DNA of 64,000 nucleotides from Spirobacillus cienkowskii (GTDB lineage Bacteria > Bdellovibrionota_B > Oligoflexia > Silvanigrellales > Silvanigrellaceae), in contig NZ_CP146516.1 of assembly GCF_037081835.1 (NCBI RefSeq), forward strand, positions 767,501 to 831,500, in the 5' to 3' direction. The position numbers were made by a program, and so were the translations under genes. Below, piece by piece: positions 44,351 to 52,159 of the stretch (positions are counted from its first letter, which is position 1; the number at the start of each line of letters is the position of its first letter). The notes beneath the pieces are model-generated. The model searched no databases. It worked only from the letters and a program-made list of their open reading frames with translations, and was not told the DNA's origin.

Positions 44351-44403
44351 CTTGGTTTGTTGGTTTAACCCCTTGTAATACCAAGGGGTTAAACCCCACC
44401 AAG
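44351..44403 (-). promoter_or_regulatory. Hairpin in the rpsB leader
   Basis: A perfect 14-base stem GGTTTAACCCCTTG / CAAGGGGTTAAACC (44362-44375 and 44382-44395) with a six-base loop TAATAC, extended by CTTGG/CCAAG at 44351 and 44399. It sits 15-67 bases upstream of the rpsB start, so it would be in the 5' leader of the rpsB-tsf mRNA. An autoregulatory S2-binding structure or an attenuator is possible; the minus-strand side is not followed by a clear T-run. Confidence 0.55.
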
Positions 44404-44603
44404 CTTTTGGTATTACAGAGAATGCTCTAAATCAGGCACTGCACTTAAACAATTTTTTGCTAATGAAGTCAAGGTTAAATGCATTTTTTGCTCTGTTTTA
44501 TAAGATGATGATTTACCAATAAATAAAATTTGTATAGGCTTCTCAAATTATTTCGCATACCCATTGTGTACTTGGGGAGCGCGTATGAAAAGAGGAGTTT
44601 TGT

Positions 44604-46550
44604 GTGAGTGAAATAAATATTTATTTGCCTGATGGTTCATCCCGGGTAATGCCTGCATCGGCAACCGTTTTTGATGTTGCCAAGAGCATTAGTTCTGGCT
44701 TAGCAAAAGCAGCTATTGTGGGTAGGGTTGATGGTGTTCTTGTTGATTTGGATTTTCCATTAAAAAATGGAGTTAAAGTAGAAATACTCACCGATAGAAC
44801 GTCCGAGGGGCTAGAGGTCATTCGCCATTCAACAGTGCATGTGATGGCAATGGCAATTCAAGATCTTTTTCCTGGTACGCAAATTACAATTGGCCCAGTT
44901 GTGGAAAACCAATTTTACTACGACATATATCCAAAAGAAGGTGTAAAAATTGGGACCAATGATTTTCCAATCATTGAAAAAAAGATGCAAGAAATTATTG
45001 CACAAAATATTTCTTTTATAAAAAGAATTGTAAGCAGAGAAGAGGCAATTGCCCACTTTAATGGTTTAGGCGAAACATTTAAAGTTGAAATTGTTAAAGA
45101 GCTTCCAGAAGATAGTGAAATAAAAATTTATGCCATTGCCCACTGGGACGATTTGTGTCGTGGTCCCCATGTTTCTGCAACAGGAAAATTGGGGGCATTT
45201 AAGCTCATGAGTGTTGCAGGTGCATACTGGCGCGCCAACAAAGACAATGCGCAACTTGTGAGAATTTATGGAACCGCGTGGGCAAATAAAAAAGATCTCG
45301 ATGCTTACTTGCATATGCTTGAAGAAGCAAAAAAACGTGATCATGTTTTGCTTGGCCGCCAGCTTAATCTGTTTACATTAATGAGCGATATTGCTCCAGG
45401 TGCCGCATTCTTTTTTCCAAATGGCGCTAAACTTTTTACGCTGTTGCAAAATTACATTCGCTTTAAATGGGCAAAATTTGGCTTTGAAGAAATTCAAAGC
45501 CCTCAAGTGATGAATGTGAATTTATGGAAAGTCAGTGGCCATTACGAAAAATATCGTGATGATATGTATATTTTTAAAGACGATCACAACGAAGAATTTG
45601 GTATCAAACCAATGAGCTGCCCTGGCCATGTGAGAATGTTTATGGTTGGGCAAAAATCTTACCGTGATTTGCCGTTACGTTATGGTGAATTTGGTGTTGT
45701 GCATCGCAACGAGCTGAGCGGTACATTGCACGGTCTCACTCGTGTTCGCCGTATTACACAAGATGATGGACATATTTTTTGTATGTTAAATCAAGTTCAA
45801 ACCGAAATCATGGCTGCATTGCAGTTTGTGAAGGAAGCGTATGCGGAGCTTGGTTTTCATGAAGTGATTTACATGCTTTCTACCCGCCCCGAAAATCGGA
45901 TGGGCGCAGAAGACGTTTGGGATGTCGCAGAAACAGCGTTGGAACAGGCGTTGAAAGCGAGTGGTGTGCAATTTCAAATCAATCCTGGTGATGGTGCTTT
46001 TTATGGTCCTAAAATAGACTTTAAAGTTAAAGATGCAATTGGGCGTATGCACCAGTGTGCAACAATTCAACTAGATTTCCAAATGCCAACGCGATTTGGA
46101 ATCAGCTATCAAACATCAAATAACTCCCAAGAAACTCCTGTCATGATTCATAGAGCTGTACTTGGTTCTGTAGAAAGATTTATGGGAATTTTTATTGAGC
46201 ATTTTGCAGGACATTTTCCTATTGGTCTTGCGCCAGTTCAATGTCGTATTGTAACAGTCACTGAATCTCACGAAGACTATGCGCGTAAAGTTAAAAACTT
46301 CTTAAAAGAACATGGTGTGCGCATTGAATCTGATTTTAGCAACGATAAACTTGGCGCAAAAATTCGCGATGCGCAGTTGTTAAAAATTCCTTACATGCTT
46401 GTAATTGGCGATAAAGAAGTGCAAACAAGCACCCTAACAGCCCGTTACCGTGATGGCAAAAATTTAGCTCCCATGTCGCCAGAAGAATTTCTTGCGTATG
46501 TTAAGGCTGAAAGTGGTGTATTTTGGGGCTTAGATACCAATCAAAAATAA
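44604..46550 (+). CDS. thrS: Threonyl-tRNA synthetase
   Basis: 648 residues from GTG 44604 after AGAGGAG. TGS domain (1-62, INIYLPDGSSRVMPASATVF), editing domain with the HxxxH pair H75/H79 (RHSTVHVMAMA) and the downstream AHWDDLCRGPHV text, then the class II catalytic core: PMSCPGHVRMF (zinc Cys), HGLTRVRRITQDDGHIFC, and MIHRAVLGSVERFMG (zinc His), followed by the anticodon-binding domain (QCRIVTVTESHEDYARKVKN). Charges tRNA-Thr. Divergent from rpsB, with 267 bases between, and 33 bases ahead of ppiB in the same direction. Confidence 0.97.
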   Translation: MSEINIYLPDGSSRVMPASATVFDVAKSISSGLAKAAIVGRVDGVLVDLDFPLKNGVKVEILTDRTSEGLEVIRHSTVHVMAMAIQDLFPGTQITIGPVVENQFYYDIYPKEGVKIGTNDFPIIEKKMQEIIAQNISFIKRIVSREEAIAHFNGLGETFKVEIVKELPEDSEIKIYAIAHWDDLCRGPHVSATGKLGAFKLMSVAGAYWRANKDNAQLVRIYGTAWANKKDLDAYLHMLEEAKKRDHVLLGRQLNLFTLMSDIAPGAAFFFPNGAKLFTLLQNYIRFKWAKFGFEEIQSPQVMNVNLWKVSGHYEKYRDDMYIFKDDHNEEFGIKPMSCPGHVRMFMVGQKSYRDLPLRYGEFGVVHRNELSGTLHGLTRVRRITQDDGHIFCMLNQVQTEIMAALQFVKEAYAELGFHEVIYMLSTRPENRMGAEDVWDVAETALEQALKASGVQFQINPGDGAFYGPKIDFKVKDAIGRMHQCATIQLDFQMPTRFGISYQTSNNSQETPVMIHRAVLGSVERFMGIFIEHFAGHFPIGLAPVQCRIVTVTESHEDYARKVKNFLKEHGVRIESDFSNDKLGAKIRDAQLLKIPYMLVIGDKEVQTSTLTARYRDGKNLAPMSPEEFLAYVKAESGVFWGLDTNQK

Positions 46551-46583
46551 AACTTTATTTATATATTTATGAGGAGAAATAAA

Positions 46584-47075
46584 ATGATTAATTTACAGAT
46601 GAAAACCAATCATGGTGATATTTTTATAGAACTCGATAATGAAAAAGCACCAATGACTGTTGCGAATTTTGTAGAATACGTAACCGCGAAACATTTTGAT
46701 GGATCAATTTTTCACCGGGTGATTCCTGGCTTTATGATTCAAGGCGGCGGCTTTGATGCCAATATGAAAGAAAAGTCAACCAATCGTCCTATCGAAAATG
46801 AAGCAAAAAATGGTTTGGGTAATGAGCGCGGCACAATTGCTATGGCGCGTACCAACGACCCGCACTCTGCCACAGCACAATTTTTTATTAACTTAACAAA
46901 CAACGATTTTTTAAATAATCAGGGCGCGCAATGGGGCTACGCTGTGTTCGGTAAAGTAACACAAGGTATGGAAACAGTTGACGCTATTGCCAAAGTAAAA
47001 ACAGGTTCAAAAGGCTTTCATCAAGATGTGCCTAAAGAAACTGTGTTGATTGAATCTGTGGTTGTTGTTAACTAA
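46584..47075 (+). CDS. ppiB: Cyclophilin-type peptidyl-prolyl isomerase
   Basis: 163 residues from ATG 46584 (GAGGAGAAATAAA before it; upstream in-frame ATG at 46569 overlaps the site). Cyclophilin core: [45 protein letters not shown], and [17 protein letters not shown]. No signal peptide, so cytoplasmic. The last 25 bases of the gene belong to the repeated junction sequence (47051-47129). The stop TAA overlaps a displaced copy of the lipA stop codon, showing that lipA once converged on ppiB directly. Confidence 0.95.
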   Translation: MINLQMKTNHGDIFIELDNEKAPMTVANFVEYVTAKHFDGSIFHRVIPGFMIQGGGFDANMKEKSTNRPIENEAKNGLGNERGTIAMARTNDPHSATAQFFINLTNNDFLNNQGAQWGYAVFGKVTQGMETVDAIAKVKTGSKGFHQDVPKETVLIESVVVVN

Positions 47076-47129
47076 GAGCTAGGAAAAAGCTCAGACGCTT
47101 TAAACGAACTGCGCACAAGTGGGCCGAAG
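47051..47129. repeat. Junction repeat copy A: ppiB end plus displaced lipA 3' tail
   Basis: The first 70 bases (47051-47120) are identical to 52081-52150, and the next nine match with one mismatch (G at 47121, C at 52151). Read on the minus strand, 47126 to 47072 gives [17 protein letters not shown] followed by a TAG stop, the expected C-terminus of lipoyl synthase. A genuine lipA lies 5 kb away, so this is a detached tail. Confidence 0.92.
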
Positions 47130-47131
47130 TG

Positions 47132-47172
47132 TGGCTCCAAAATAGTTAATTCTGTCGATTATTTTGGAGCCA
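47132..47172. repeat. 13-base perfect inverted repeat at the island edge
   Basis: TGGCTCCAAAATA (47132-47144) and TATTTTGGAGCCA (47160-47172), 15 bases apart, starting three bases after junction repeat A ends. It is ahead of the ParB-like relic. It could be an operator, a partition-type site or a leftover mobile-element end; it does not match the classic parS sequence. Confidence 0.75.
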
Positions 47173-47199
47173 TATCGTTTGCGCACAGAAGTTTTACGC

Positions 47200-47565
47200 A
47201 TGGCAAAAGAAGGCTTAGGGAGTGAACCCAAACTCCAAAAAAAACAAAGAAAAAAAATATCTCAGAATAAAAAACAAAATCTGCTGATAAATCAGGCTGT
47301 TAGATTATGACGTGCGTTAGAAGCTGAATATCAACTAAAACAACAACTTGGCTATCATTGCCGAGTTTCGTTTGCAAAAGATGAAAGTGGTTGGATTACA
47401 ATATTTTTTAAAAATAATAAAGAACTACAAGATATTATCGAAATAACAAAGCCAACTAGTCCGTTATTTAAAATAAAAAAATGCCCACGAGCCCTCTTTC
47501 GAGACCTACCGTGGGACTGCACTTATAGTATCGCTTATTTTTTTAAAAAGTCAAAGAAGAATTAA
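47200..47565 (+). pseudogene. Relic of a ParB-like partition protein
   Basis: The frame from ATG 47200 to TAA 47563-47565 is interrupted by TGA at 47308-47310. After the stop it reads RALEAEYQLKQQLGYHCRVS then FAKDESGWITIFFKNNKELQ and DIIEI, which follows the C-terminal dimerisation domain of ParB/Spo0J (pattern: LxxxLxxxxGxxVxIxxxxxxGxIxIxFxxxxELxxII). The nuclease/CTPase and helix-turn-helix parts are missing. A plasmid or integrative-element origin would fit the setting. Confidence 0.4.
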
Positions 47566-47568
47566 GAA

Positions 47569-48515
47569 ATGGAACAAAAGGAATTTGACGAAATTATTGA
47601 ATGTATATCAGAACCGAGGTTTTCGAGCTATAAAAACGAATCAAATGTTATTATAGAAAACTATATAGAAATCATAAAAAAAAGCCAAAAAATTTATCAT
47701 GCTTTGCATATTATTGAAGTTATTTTTACAAATAAAATACATAGCGCTGTTGCAGATATTTTAGAAGAAAAAAATTGGTTATTAGAATTTAAAAATGGAA
47801 ATCCTTTATTAATAGAAACTTTTACTTTGTTACAAAAAACAACTCAGACAAATGATAAAAAAGATCTATACGAATTCTTTAAAGTTGAAGTAACAAAATC
47901 TTATGATAATTCATTAATTACAGCGAAAAAAAATTCACTATTCTTGTAGAGGACAATAGAGAGTCAGCAATTGAATTTGTAATTTATGCAATTCTAAAAG
48001 CAAAATATGGTAAAGTAACAATATGGATCGGTGAAGCTAAGGAAGATGTAACAGAGGAATTTCTTGTTCTATACAAAACAGGACGAACCAATGCAAATGA
48101 CGGCGGTATTGACTTTGTAATGAAACTACTTGATCGATTCTTCCAAGTGACAGAAGAAATCGATGCAAGAAAATACTTTTTGGATATTGATAAATTTCAA
48201 AGATTCCCAATTTACATTTTTTGTAAAAACGGAAGAACCCTTAGAGCAAATACAAGAGTCAATCAAGGCACGGGCGACATCGAAATATAAAATAAAAGCC
48301 GTTGTGGATTCCTATATGAGTTCAATCGAAGAAATAATTAATGTTCAGTCTGACTCATTGCAAGAAGTTATGGATGAAATCATAATTCAAAGTAAAGTTG
48401 AGTTTAATTATACCAAAGATTACGAGGAAGAACCGCAAGAACATTCTAGCTCATCTATTTACTCATTGGAATCTCGGATTTGTTGCAAAAACCCATTAAT
48501 GGGGCATTCTGCAAA
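47569..48515 (+). pseudogene. Relic of a restriction-endonuclease-like gene with two frameshifts
   Basis: Three frames join into one protein. 47569-47933 reads MEQKEFDEIIECISEPRFSS, SYKNESNVIIENYIEII and HALHIIEVIFTNKIHSAVAD, like Abi-related N-termini. At the A8 run 47926-47933 one A is missing; restoring it leads to KFTILVEDNRESAIEF, TIWIGEAKEDVTEEFLVLYK and TGRTNANDGGIDFVMKLLDR, FFQVTEEIDARKYFLDIDKF, which resembles type II restriction endonucleases. A second shift near 48205-48212 leads to FTFFVKTEEPLEQIQESIKA and on to DYEEEPQEHSS. No methylase gene is nearby. Family call is from remembered sequence patterns. Confidence 0.5.
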
Positions 48516-48590
48516 AGATACAGTGTTGATTGAATCTGTGGTTGTTGTTAATTAAGAGCTTGGAAAAAGTTCAGACGCTTTAAAAGAATG
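48516..48590. repeat. Junction repeat copy B: diverged ppiB/lipA junction
   Basis: On the plus strand it reads [13 protein letters not shown] then TAA, the end of ppiB. On the minus strand it reads [10 protein letters not shown] then TAA, the end of lipA. Compared with copies A and C the changes are Asp for Glu, and otherwise synonymous codons (ACA/ACT, AAT/AAC, GAA/GAG, CCA/CCT, stop TAA/TAG). Similarity ends at about 48581. Confidence 0.85.
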
Positions 48591-48600
48591 GTGACCTGTC

Positions 48601-49000
48601 ATGCAAGTTGCAAAGAGTAGACAAGCAATTGAAAATTTAATTAAAAAAAATCTCATAGAATATATGATAATAGGGGATAAAAATGTAACTCATAATTTTA
48701 TGCTCTATGCAGGGAAAAAAGATGCAACTTGCACAGCAAATAAAAATAAAATTGACTCAAGTGATATAAAAAATGGATTTTGCTCTTGCTAGAGTTGACT
48801 GCAAGCGACTATCTGATTTGCTTGCAATTTGCGAAATAAATTTGGCAAGAACTGAGATAGAATTGGATAAAGAACGTGAAAAAAATTCATTCTTACAACA
48901 TGAAATTCTAACTTTAACAAAAGAATTTAAAGCTATTCTTAATAATGAATTTGGTTTATCCAAAATAATATCAATTTTTAAAAAAAATAAAAATATTTGA
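48601..49000 (+). pseudogene. Fragment of a small helix-turn-helix/coiled-coil protein, probably frameshifted
   Basis: Frame one (48601-48792, 63 residues) begins VAKSRQAIENLIKKNLIEYM, like an excisionase-type winged helix (xxVSRQxIxNLIKxxxIxxxxIG). Frame two (48773-49000, 75 residues) is a coiled coil (KRLSDLLAICEINLARTEIE, LDKEREKNSFLQHEILTLTK). The second has no ribosome site, so it most likely continues the first after a frameshift near 48780. DNA-binding proteins with this order occur on plasmids and phages. They could also be two short independent genes. Confidence 0.35.
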
Positions 49001-49103
49001 TAAAATAAATAATATTTAAAAATTTGTACACAAATTTAGATGAATTTTTAATATATTTATAATAAAAATTTTCATATAGACTTCCATAAATTTTAAAAAA
49101 TAT

Positions 49104-49131
49104 TTGACAATTGAAAATATTCTGTTAATAA
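49104..49131 (+). promoter_or_regulatory. Sigma-70-type promoter of the peptide-hydroxylase-exporter cassette
   Basis: -35 TTGACA at 49104-49109, 16-base spacer, -10 TAATAA at 49126-49131 with an extended TGT just before it. It is about 40 bases upstream of the small peptide gene and fits the downstream gene order. Confidence 0.6.
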
Positions 49132-49171
49132 TGATGTATTTCAACATGCTCAAGAAAGGGAAAATATAATT

Positions 49172-49291
49172 ATGTCATCTGTAATTTTAAATGATGTATT
49201 AGATAATATTGATCAAGAAGAAATTATGAGATTAATAAAAAATATGGAGCTGATAAGTTCTACTCTACAGCATTCTAAATATAACATGATT
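49172..49291 (+). CDS. Small peptide, candidate RiPP precursor
   Basis: 39 residues, too short for routine gene calling. ATG 49172 has AAAGGG about ten bases upstream and the promoter at 49104-49131. The first half is acidic (SSVILNDVLDNIDQEEIMRL), like a RiPP leader; the second half is hydrophobic and hydroxy-residue-rich (ending LISSLLYSILNIT). No Cys. The next gene, 55 bases on, is an HExxH protein resembling peptide hydroxylases, then an MFS exporter. The precursor role is inference from layout; a Met or internal stop check shows the frame is clean from 49172 to the TGA at 49289-49291. Confidence 0.45.
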
Positions 49292-49346
49292 GCTTATGAT
49301 GAGTTAAGTAATTAATTTTTATATATTTTATCTAAGAAAGTTTTTT

Positions 49347-50204
49347 ATGTATTTTCTTTTTGGATTAAAACCAAATTTGAAAAATATTATAACAATTTGT
49401 AAAACACAATTTCAAGATAAAGAAATTAATACTTTAAATTTGAAAGATGTGTTTTACAAAAGTCTGTCTCAATACAGAAATAATGTTTACGTAAATTTTT
49501 CAAATAATAAATTTATAAATAATAGAGTAGTAGAAGATGAGTTTTGTAAAATATTTAAAAGTGAAAGCAATCTTACCGATATAAAAATAGACTTTGTTAA
49601 TGATAGTGCTATAGAAGATATTAATGAGATTAATCGTATAAATGATTTTTATAATTCAGCAATAATGAGGTTGAAGGAATTAAATCAGGAATGGTTTGAT
49701 TTATTTGATTTAGCAATTCACTCAATATTTACTAAGCCATCGAGAAGATGTGGAGGTGGTACTACATCAGCTGCACTAGGTGTTATTTGGTTAGACCCTC
49801 GTCCTCATTGGCAATTATATGATTTAATGGAACTTTTGATTCATGAACTAACGCACAATCTTCTTTTTTATCATGAACTTAACAACCTTATATTTAATAA
49901 TAATGATGATATAACAAAAATTGAAAATTATTCGATTTCTTCAATATTGAAGATAAAAAGACCTTTAGATAAAGTTTATCATAGTATTATAGTTTCTTCT
50001 GAAATAATATGTGCTAGAGAAATATTAAAATTTTTAAAACAAGATAAATATTCAGTACATCCTCCTACAAAAGATCTTTATGATTCAACAATGATAGCAT
50101 TTAAAGAAATTAGGAAATTAAAAAATTTGAAAGAATTATTAACAAAAAATGCTATAGAATTATTAGATAGTACATATAATAAAATTGAAAGAATAAATCA
50201 ATAA
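49347..50204 (+). CDS. HExxH-motif protein, candidate peptide beta-hydroxylase
   Basis: 285 residues, no signal peptide. A metal-binding HELTH (166-170) follows GVIWLDPRPHWQLYDLMELL, and a further His (212) stands in KRPLDKVYHSIIVSSEIICA. This HExxH plus RPLxxxxH spacing is the layout of the HExxH putative peptide-modification family, members of which were shown to be alpha-ketoglutarate-dependent beta-hydroxylases of RiPP precursors. HExxH alone would also suit a zinc peptidase, so the hydroxylase reading rests on the surrounding pattern and on the peptide and exporter genes either side. The ribosome site is weak. DNA is very AT-rich. Confidence 0.6.
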   Translation: MYFLFGLKPNLKNIITICKTQFQDKEINTLNLKDVFYKSLSQYRNNVYVNFSNNKFINNRVVEDEFCKIFKSESNLTDIKIDFVNDSAIEDINEINRINDFYNSAIMRLKELNQEWFDLFDLAIHSIFTKPSRRCGGGTTSAALGVIWLDPRPHWQLYDLMELLIHELTHNLLFYHELNNLIFNNNDDITKIENYSISSILKIKRPLDKVYHSIIVSSEIICAREILKFLKQDKYSVHPPTKDLYDSTMIAFKEIRKLKNLKELLTKNAIELLDSTYNKIERINQ

Positions 50205-50267
50205 TTATAATTTTAAAAAATAATACTATGTAAATTAATGCTATTTTAAAATTAAAGGATGTATTTT

Positions 50268-51482
50268 ATGTTGTTATTTCTAATGAAAAATAAAAATATA
50301 TTATTTTTTTGTATTGCTACATTTTTAACAGAAATAGGTATGGGATTGACACAAGTTTCTGTATATGGGATGTTATCGTCAGAAAAAGTATCTACTTTTA
50401 TTTATGGTGTCGCATTTTTTCTTACATTATTCCCAGGTTTTATAGCTACATTATTTGTTACTAATATTATAAAAAAATTTCCATTACATAGGTTATTTAT
50501 AGTTATTAATACTACTTCATCTTTTTTCTTGTTTTTTCCTCTTTATGGAAGTTATTACAATAATATTTATATAATAATATCGGCTTTAATTGTCTCATCT
50601 TTTTCATCGGGTTTTTTATTTACTATTATTCAAACATACATAAAAAGATCTTGCAAAGAAAATAACCTTATATTATATTCCAAAATAGACAGTTTATTAT
50701 TTACAGCAAATATATTTATAGGAGTTGGTTTAGGTTCATTGTTATACCCATTTTTAGGATCAAGAATATATATAATTATGAATATAATTTTTTATATTAT
50801 ATCTTCAATTTTAGTTTATATATGTTTTAAAGTTAAACCAGAATTTATGGCTGTTAAAGACAATAATATAGAAAAAATCTATAAATTTAATTTGTTAAAT
50901 AGTAAACAAAAAAAATCTCTATTATTTACCCCATTTCTTTGTTTTATTACTACTCCTTTAATAACATTACTACCATTAATTGGAAGAAAATATGGAATTA
51001 ATTTTAATATATTTGAGATATTTTTATCAAATAGTGTGACATCATTTTTGTTTGCAAAAAGTTTAGGTCAATTGATAGGTCCTTCTATCATGAAGAAAAG
51101 TTTATTTCATAATTTATTATTAAATTATAATAAGATTATCTTTTTAATTCTGGTATTTATTTTTTGTTATTTAATATCTTATTTTATTAATAGTTTTTAT
51201 ATATCAATATTATTTATTATTATTGCACATATATCATCAAATATTTTAACAACACTTGGTTTTTATATTTTTCAGAAAGAATTTAGTGAAGAAGAAGTAG
51301 TATATTTTTCTTCTATTCAATATAGAATTACAATAATTGTAATGTCTTTATGCTCTATAATATCTCCAATATTATACGAATTGACTAATTTTATTTTAAT
51401 TTCATTTCTACCTTTATTTATTTTATTATTATTATTTTTAGTTAATAAAAATATTCCGTACAAGAAAAAATATATATTTTAA
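50268..51482 (+). CDS. Major facilitator superfamily transporter
   Basis: 404 residues from ATG 50268, nine bases after AAAGG; an ATG at 50259 directly abuts that site. About 11-12 hydrophobic segments with an MFS layout: FCIATFLTEIGMGLTQVSVY at the first helix, a basic loop (IIKKFPLHRLF) in the position of motif A, and a central loop around 195-215. It resembles drug/peptide exporters of the macrolide-efflux branch. It follows the HExxH gene by 63 bases in the same direction and would export the modified product or protect the producer. Extremely AT-rich, Ile/Phe/Asn-biased. Confidence 0.75.
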   Translation: MLLFLMKNKNILFFCIATFLTEIGMGLTQVSVYGMLSSEKVSTFIYGVAFFLTLFPGFIATLFVTNIIKKFPLHRLFIVINTTSSFFLFFPLYGSYYNNIYIIISALIVSSFSSGFLFTIIQTYIKRSCKENNLILYSKIDSLLFTANIFIGVGLGSLLYPFLGSRIYIIMNIIFYIISSILVYICFKVKPEFMAVKDNNIEKIYKFNLLNSKQKKSLLFTPFLCFITTPLITLLPLIGRKYGINFNIFEIFLSNSVTSFLFAKSLGQLIGPSIMKKSLFHNLLLNYNKIIFLILVFIFCYLISYFINSFYISILFIIIAHISSNILTTLGFYIFQKEFSEEEVVYFSSIQYRITIIVMSLCSIISPILYELTNFILISFLPLFILLLLFLVNKNIPYKKKYIF

Positions 51483-51566
51483 AACAAAGTAGGATATTTC
51501 TTATGCTTTATGAGTTTTTCAGCTTCTGATAACTCTTTTTTACTTGATATTTATTTTTAAGATTTC

Positions 51567-51586
51567 AACTACGCACGAGTGGGCCA
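51567..51586. repeat. Possible junction repeat fragment D (lipA tail)
   Basis: 17 of 20 bases match 47107-47126. Read on the minus strand the fragment gives GPLVRS with synonymous changes (CTC, CGT), as in a lipA C-terminus. It is short, so chance cannot be excluded. Confidence 0.4.
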
Positions 51587-51999
51587 CACCATTTTCACAG
51601 CTCGTATTCGTTTTCTGCTTTTGACGTTGACTTGACTTTTCGACTCCTCATCGGCGGTTTATTTGCGTTCGTCTCCATATTTTGCATTTGACACAATAAA
51701 ATCATCCCTTTTCTCTAACGCTCACCACAATAACTATGAATTAATGCAGCTTAGAGTAGTTTGAAGCATTCTCCTGTAAAACAACTTCGAGGGGGCTACC
51801 CTCATCATGAACACAGGATTGCTGCTAGAATAATCTTGCAATTATTCTTCGCCACATTCGTGGCACACGAAGATGGAATCAACTTTGGGATCAAAAATAT
51901 CGACAGATTCGGTTTGGAACATAAAAATCCTTTAACAAAAAAAGAGTGCTTTTTAATTTCGCCGCATAATTGCAGTTAGTAAAATGCAAATACAACTGC

Positions 52000-52036
52000 G
52001 GCGGGCTTCATGTGCAATTCTCACTTGAAGCCCGCC
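52000..52036. terminator. GC-rich hairpin near the right edge of the island
   Basis: Perfect 11-base stem GGCGGGCTTCA / TGAAGCCCGCC with a 15-base loop. No T-run follows on either side, so a terminator function is uncertain; it may be a mobile-element end. Confidence 0.45.
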
Positions 52037-52080
52037 ACCCTAGTTAGAATGCGGTCACCAGTCAATTAGTGCTATTTTTG

Positions 52081-52159
52081 TGAATCTGTGGTTGTTGTTA
52101 ACTAAGAGCTAGGAAAAAGCTCAGACGCTTTAAACGAACTGCGCACAAGTCGGCCGAAG
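52081..52159. repeat. Junction repeat copy C, at the lipA end
   Basis: Matches 47051-47129 in 78 of 79 positions. It includes the end of ppiB (without the rest of ppiB) and the last 53 or so bases of lipA. It marks the right edge of the inserted segment. Confidence 0.92.

Larger units (their letters stand above)
51483..52080. other. Non-coding, composition-shifted segment of the island
   Basis: 598 bases with no convincing gene. From about 51560 the G+C rises sharply relative to the cassette before it. A frame at 51761-51979 (72 codons) has no ribosome site and no recognisable product. The segment also holds a possible fourth junction fragment (51567-51586) and a hairpin (52000-52036). It is probably debris of an earlier insertion. 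Confidence 0.5.

Noticed and set aside
48773-49000. Independent coiled-coil gene
   Set aside because: No ribosome site; it reads more naturally as the frameshifted end of the 48601 frame.
51761-51979. 72-codon frame in the non-coding part of the island
   Set aside because: No ribosome site, no recognisable product, and a setting full of insertion debris.
47051-52159. A CRISPR array or tandem repeat explanation for the junction repeats
   Set aside because: The copies are far apart, of different age, and code for the ends of ppiB and lipA; no regular spacer structure exists.
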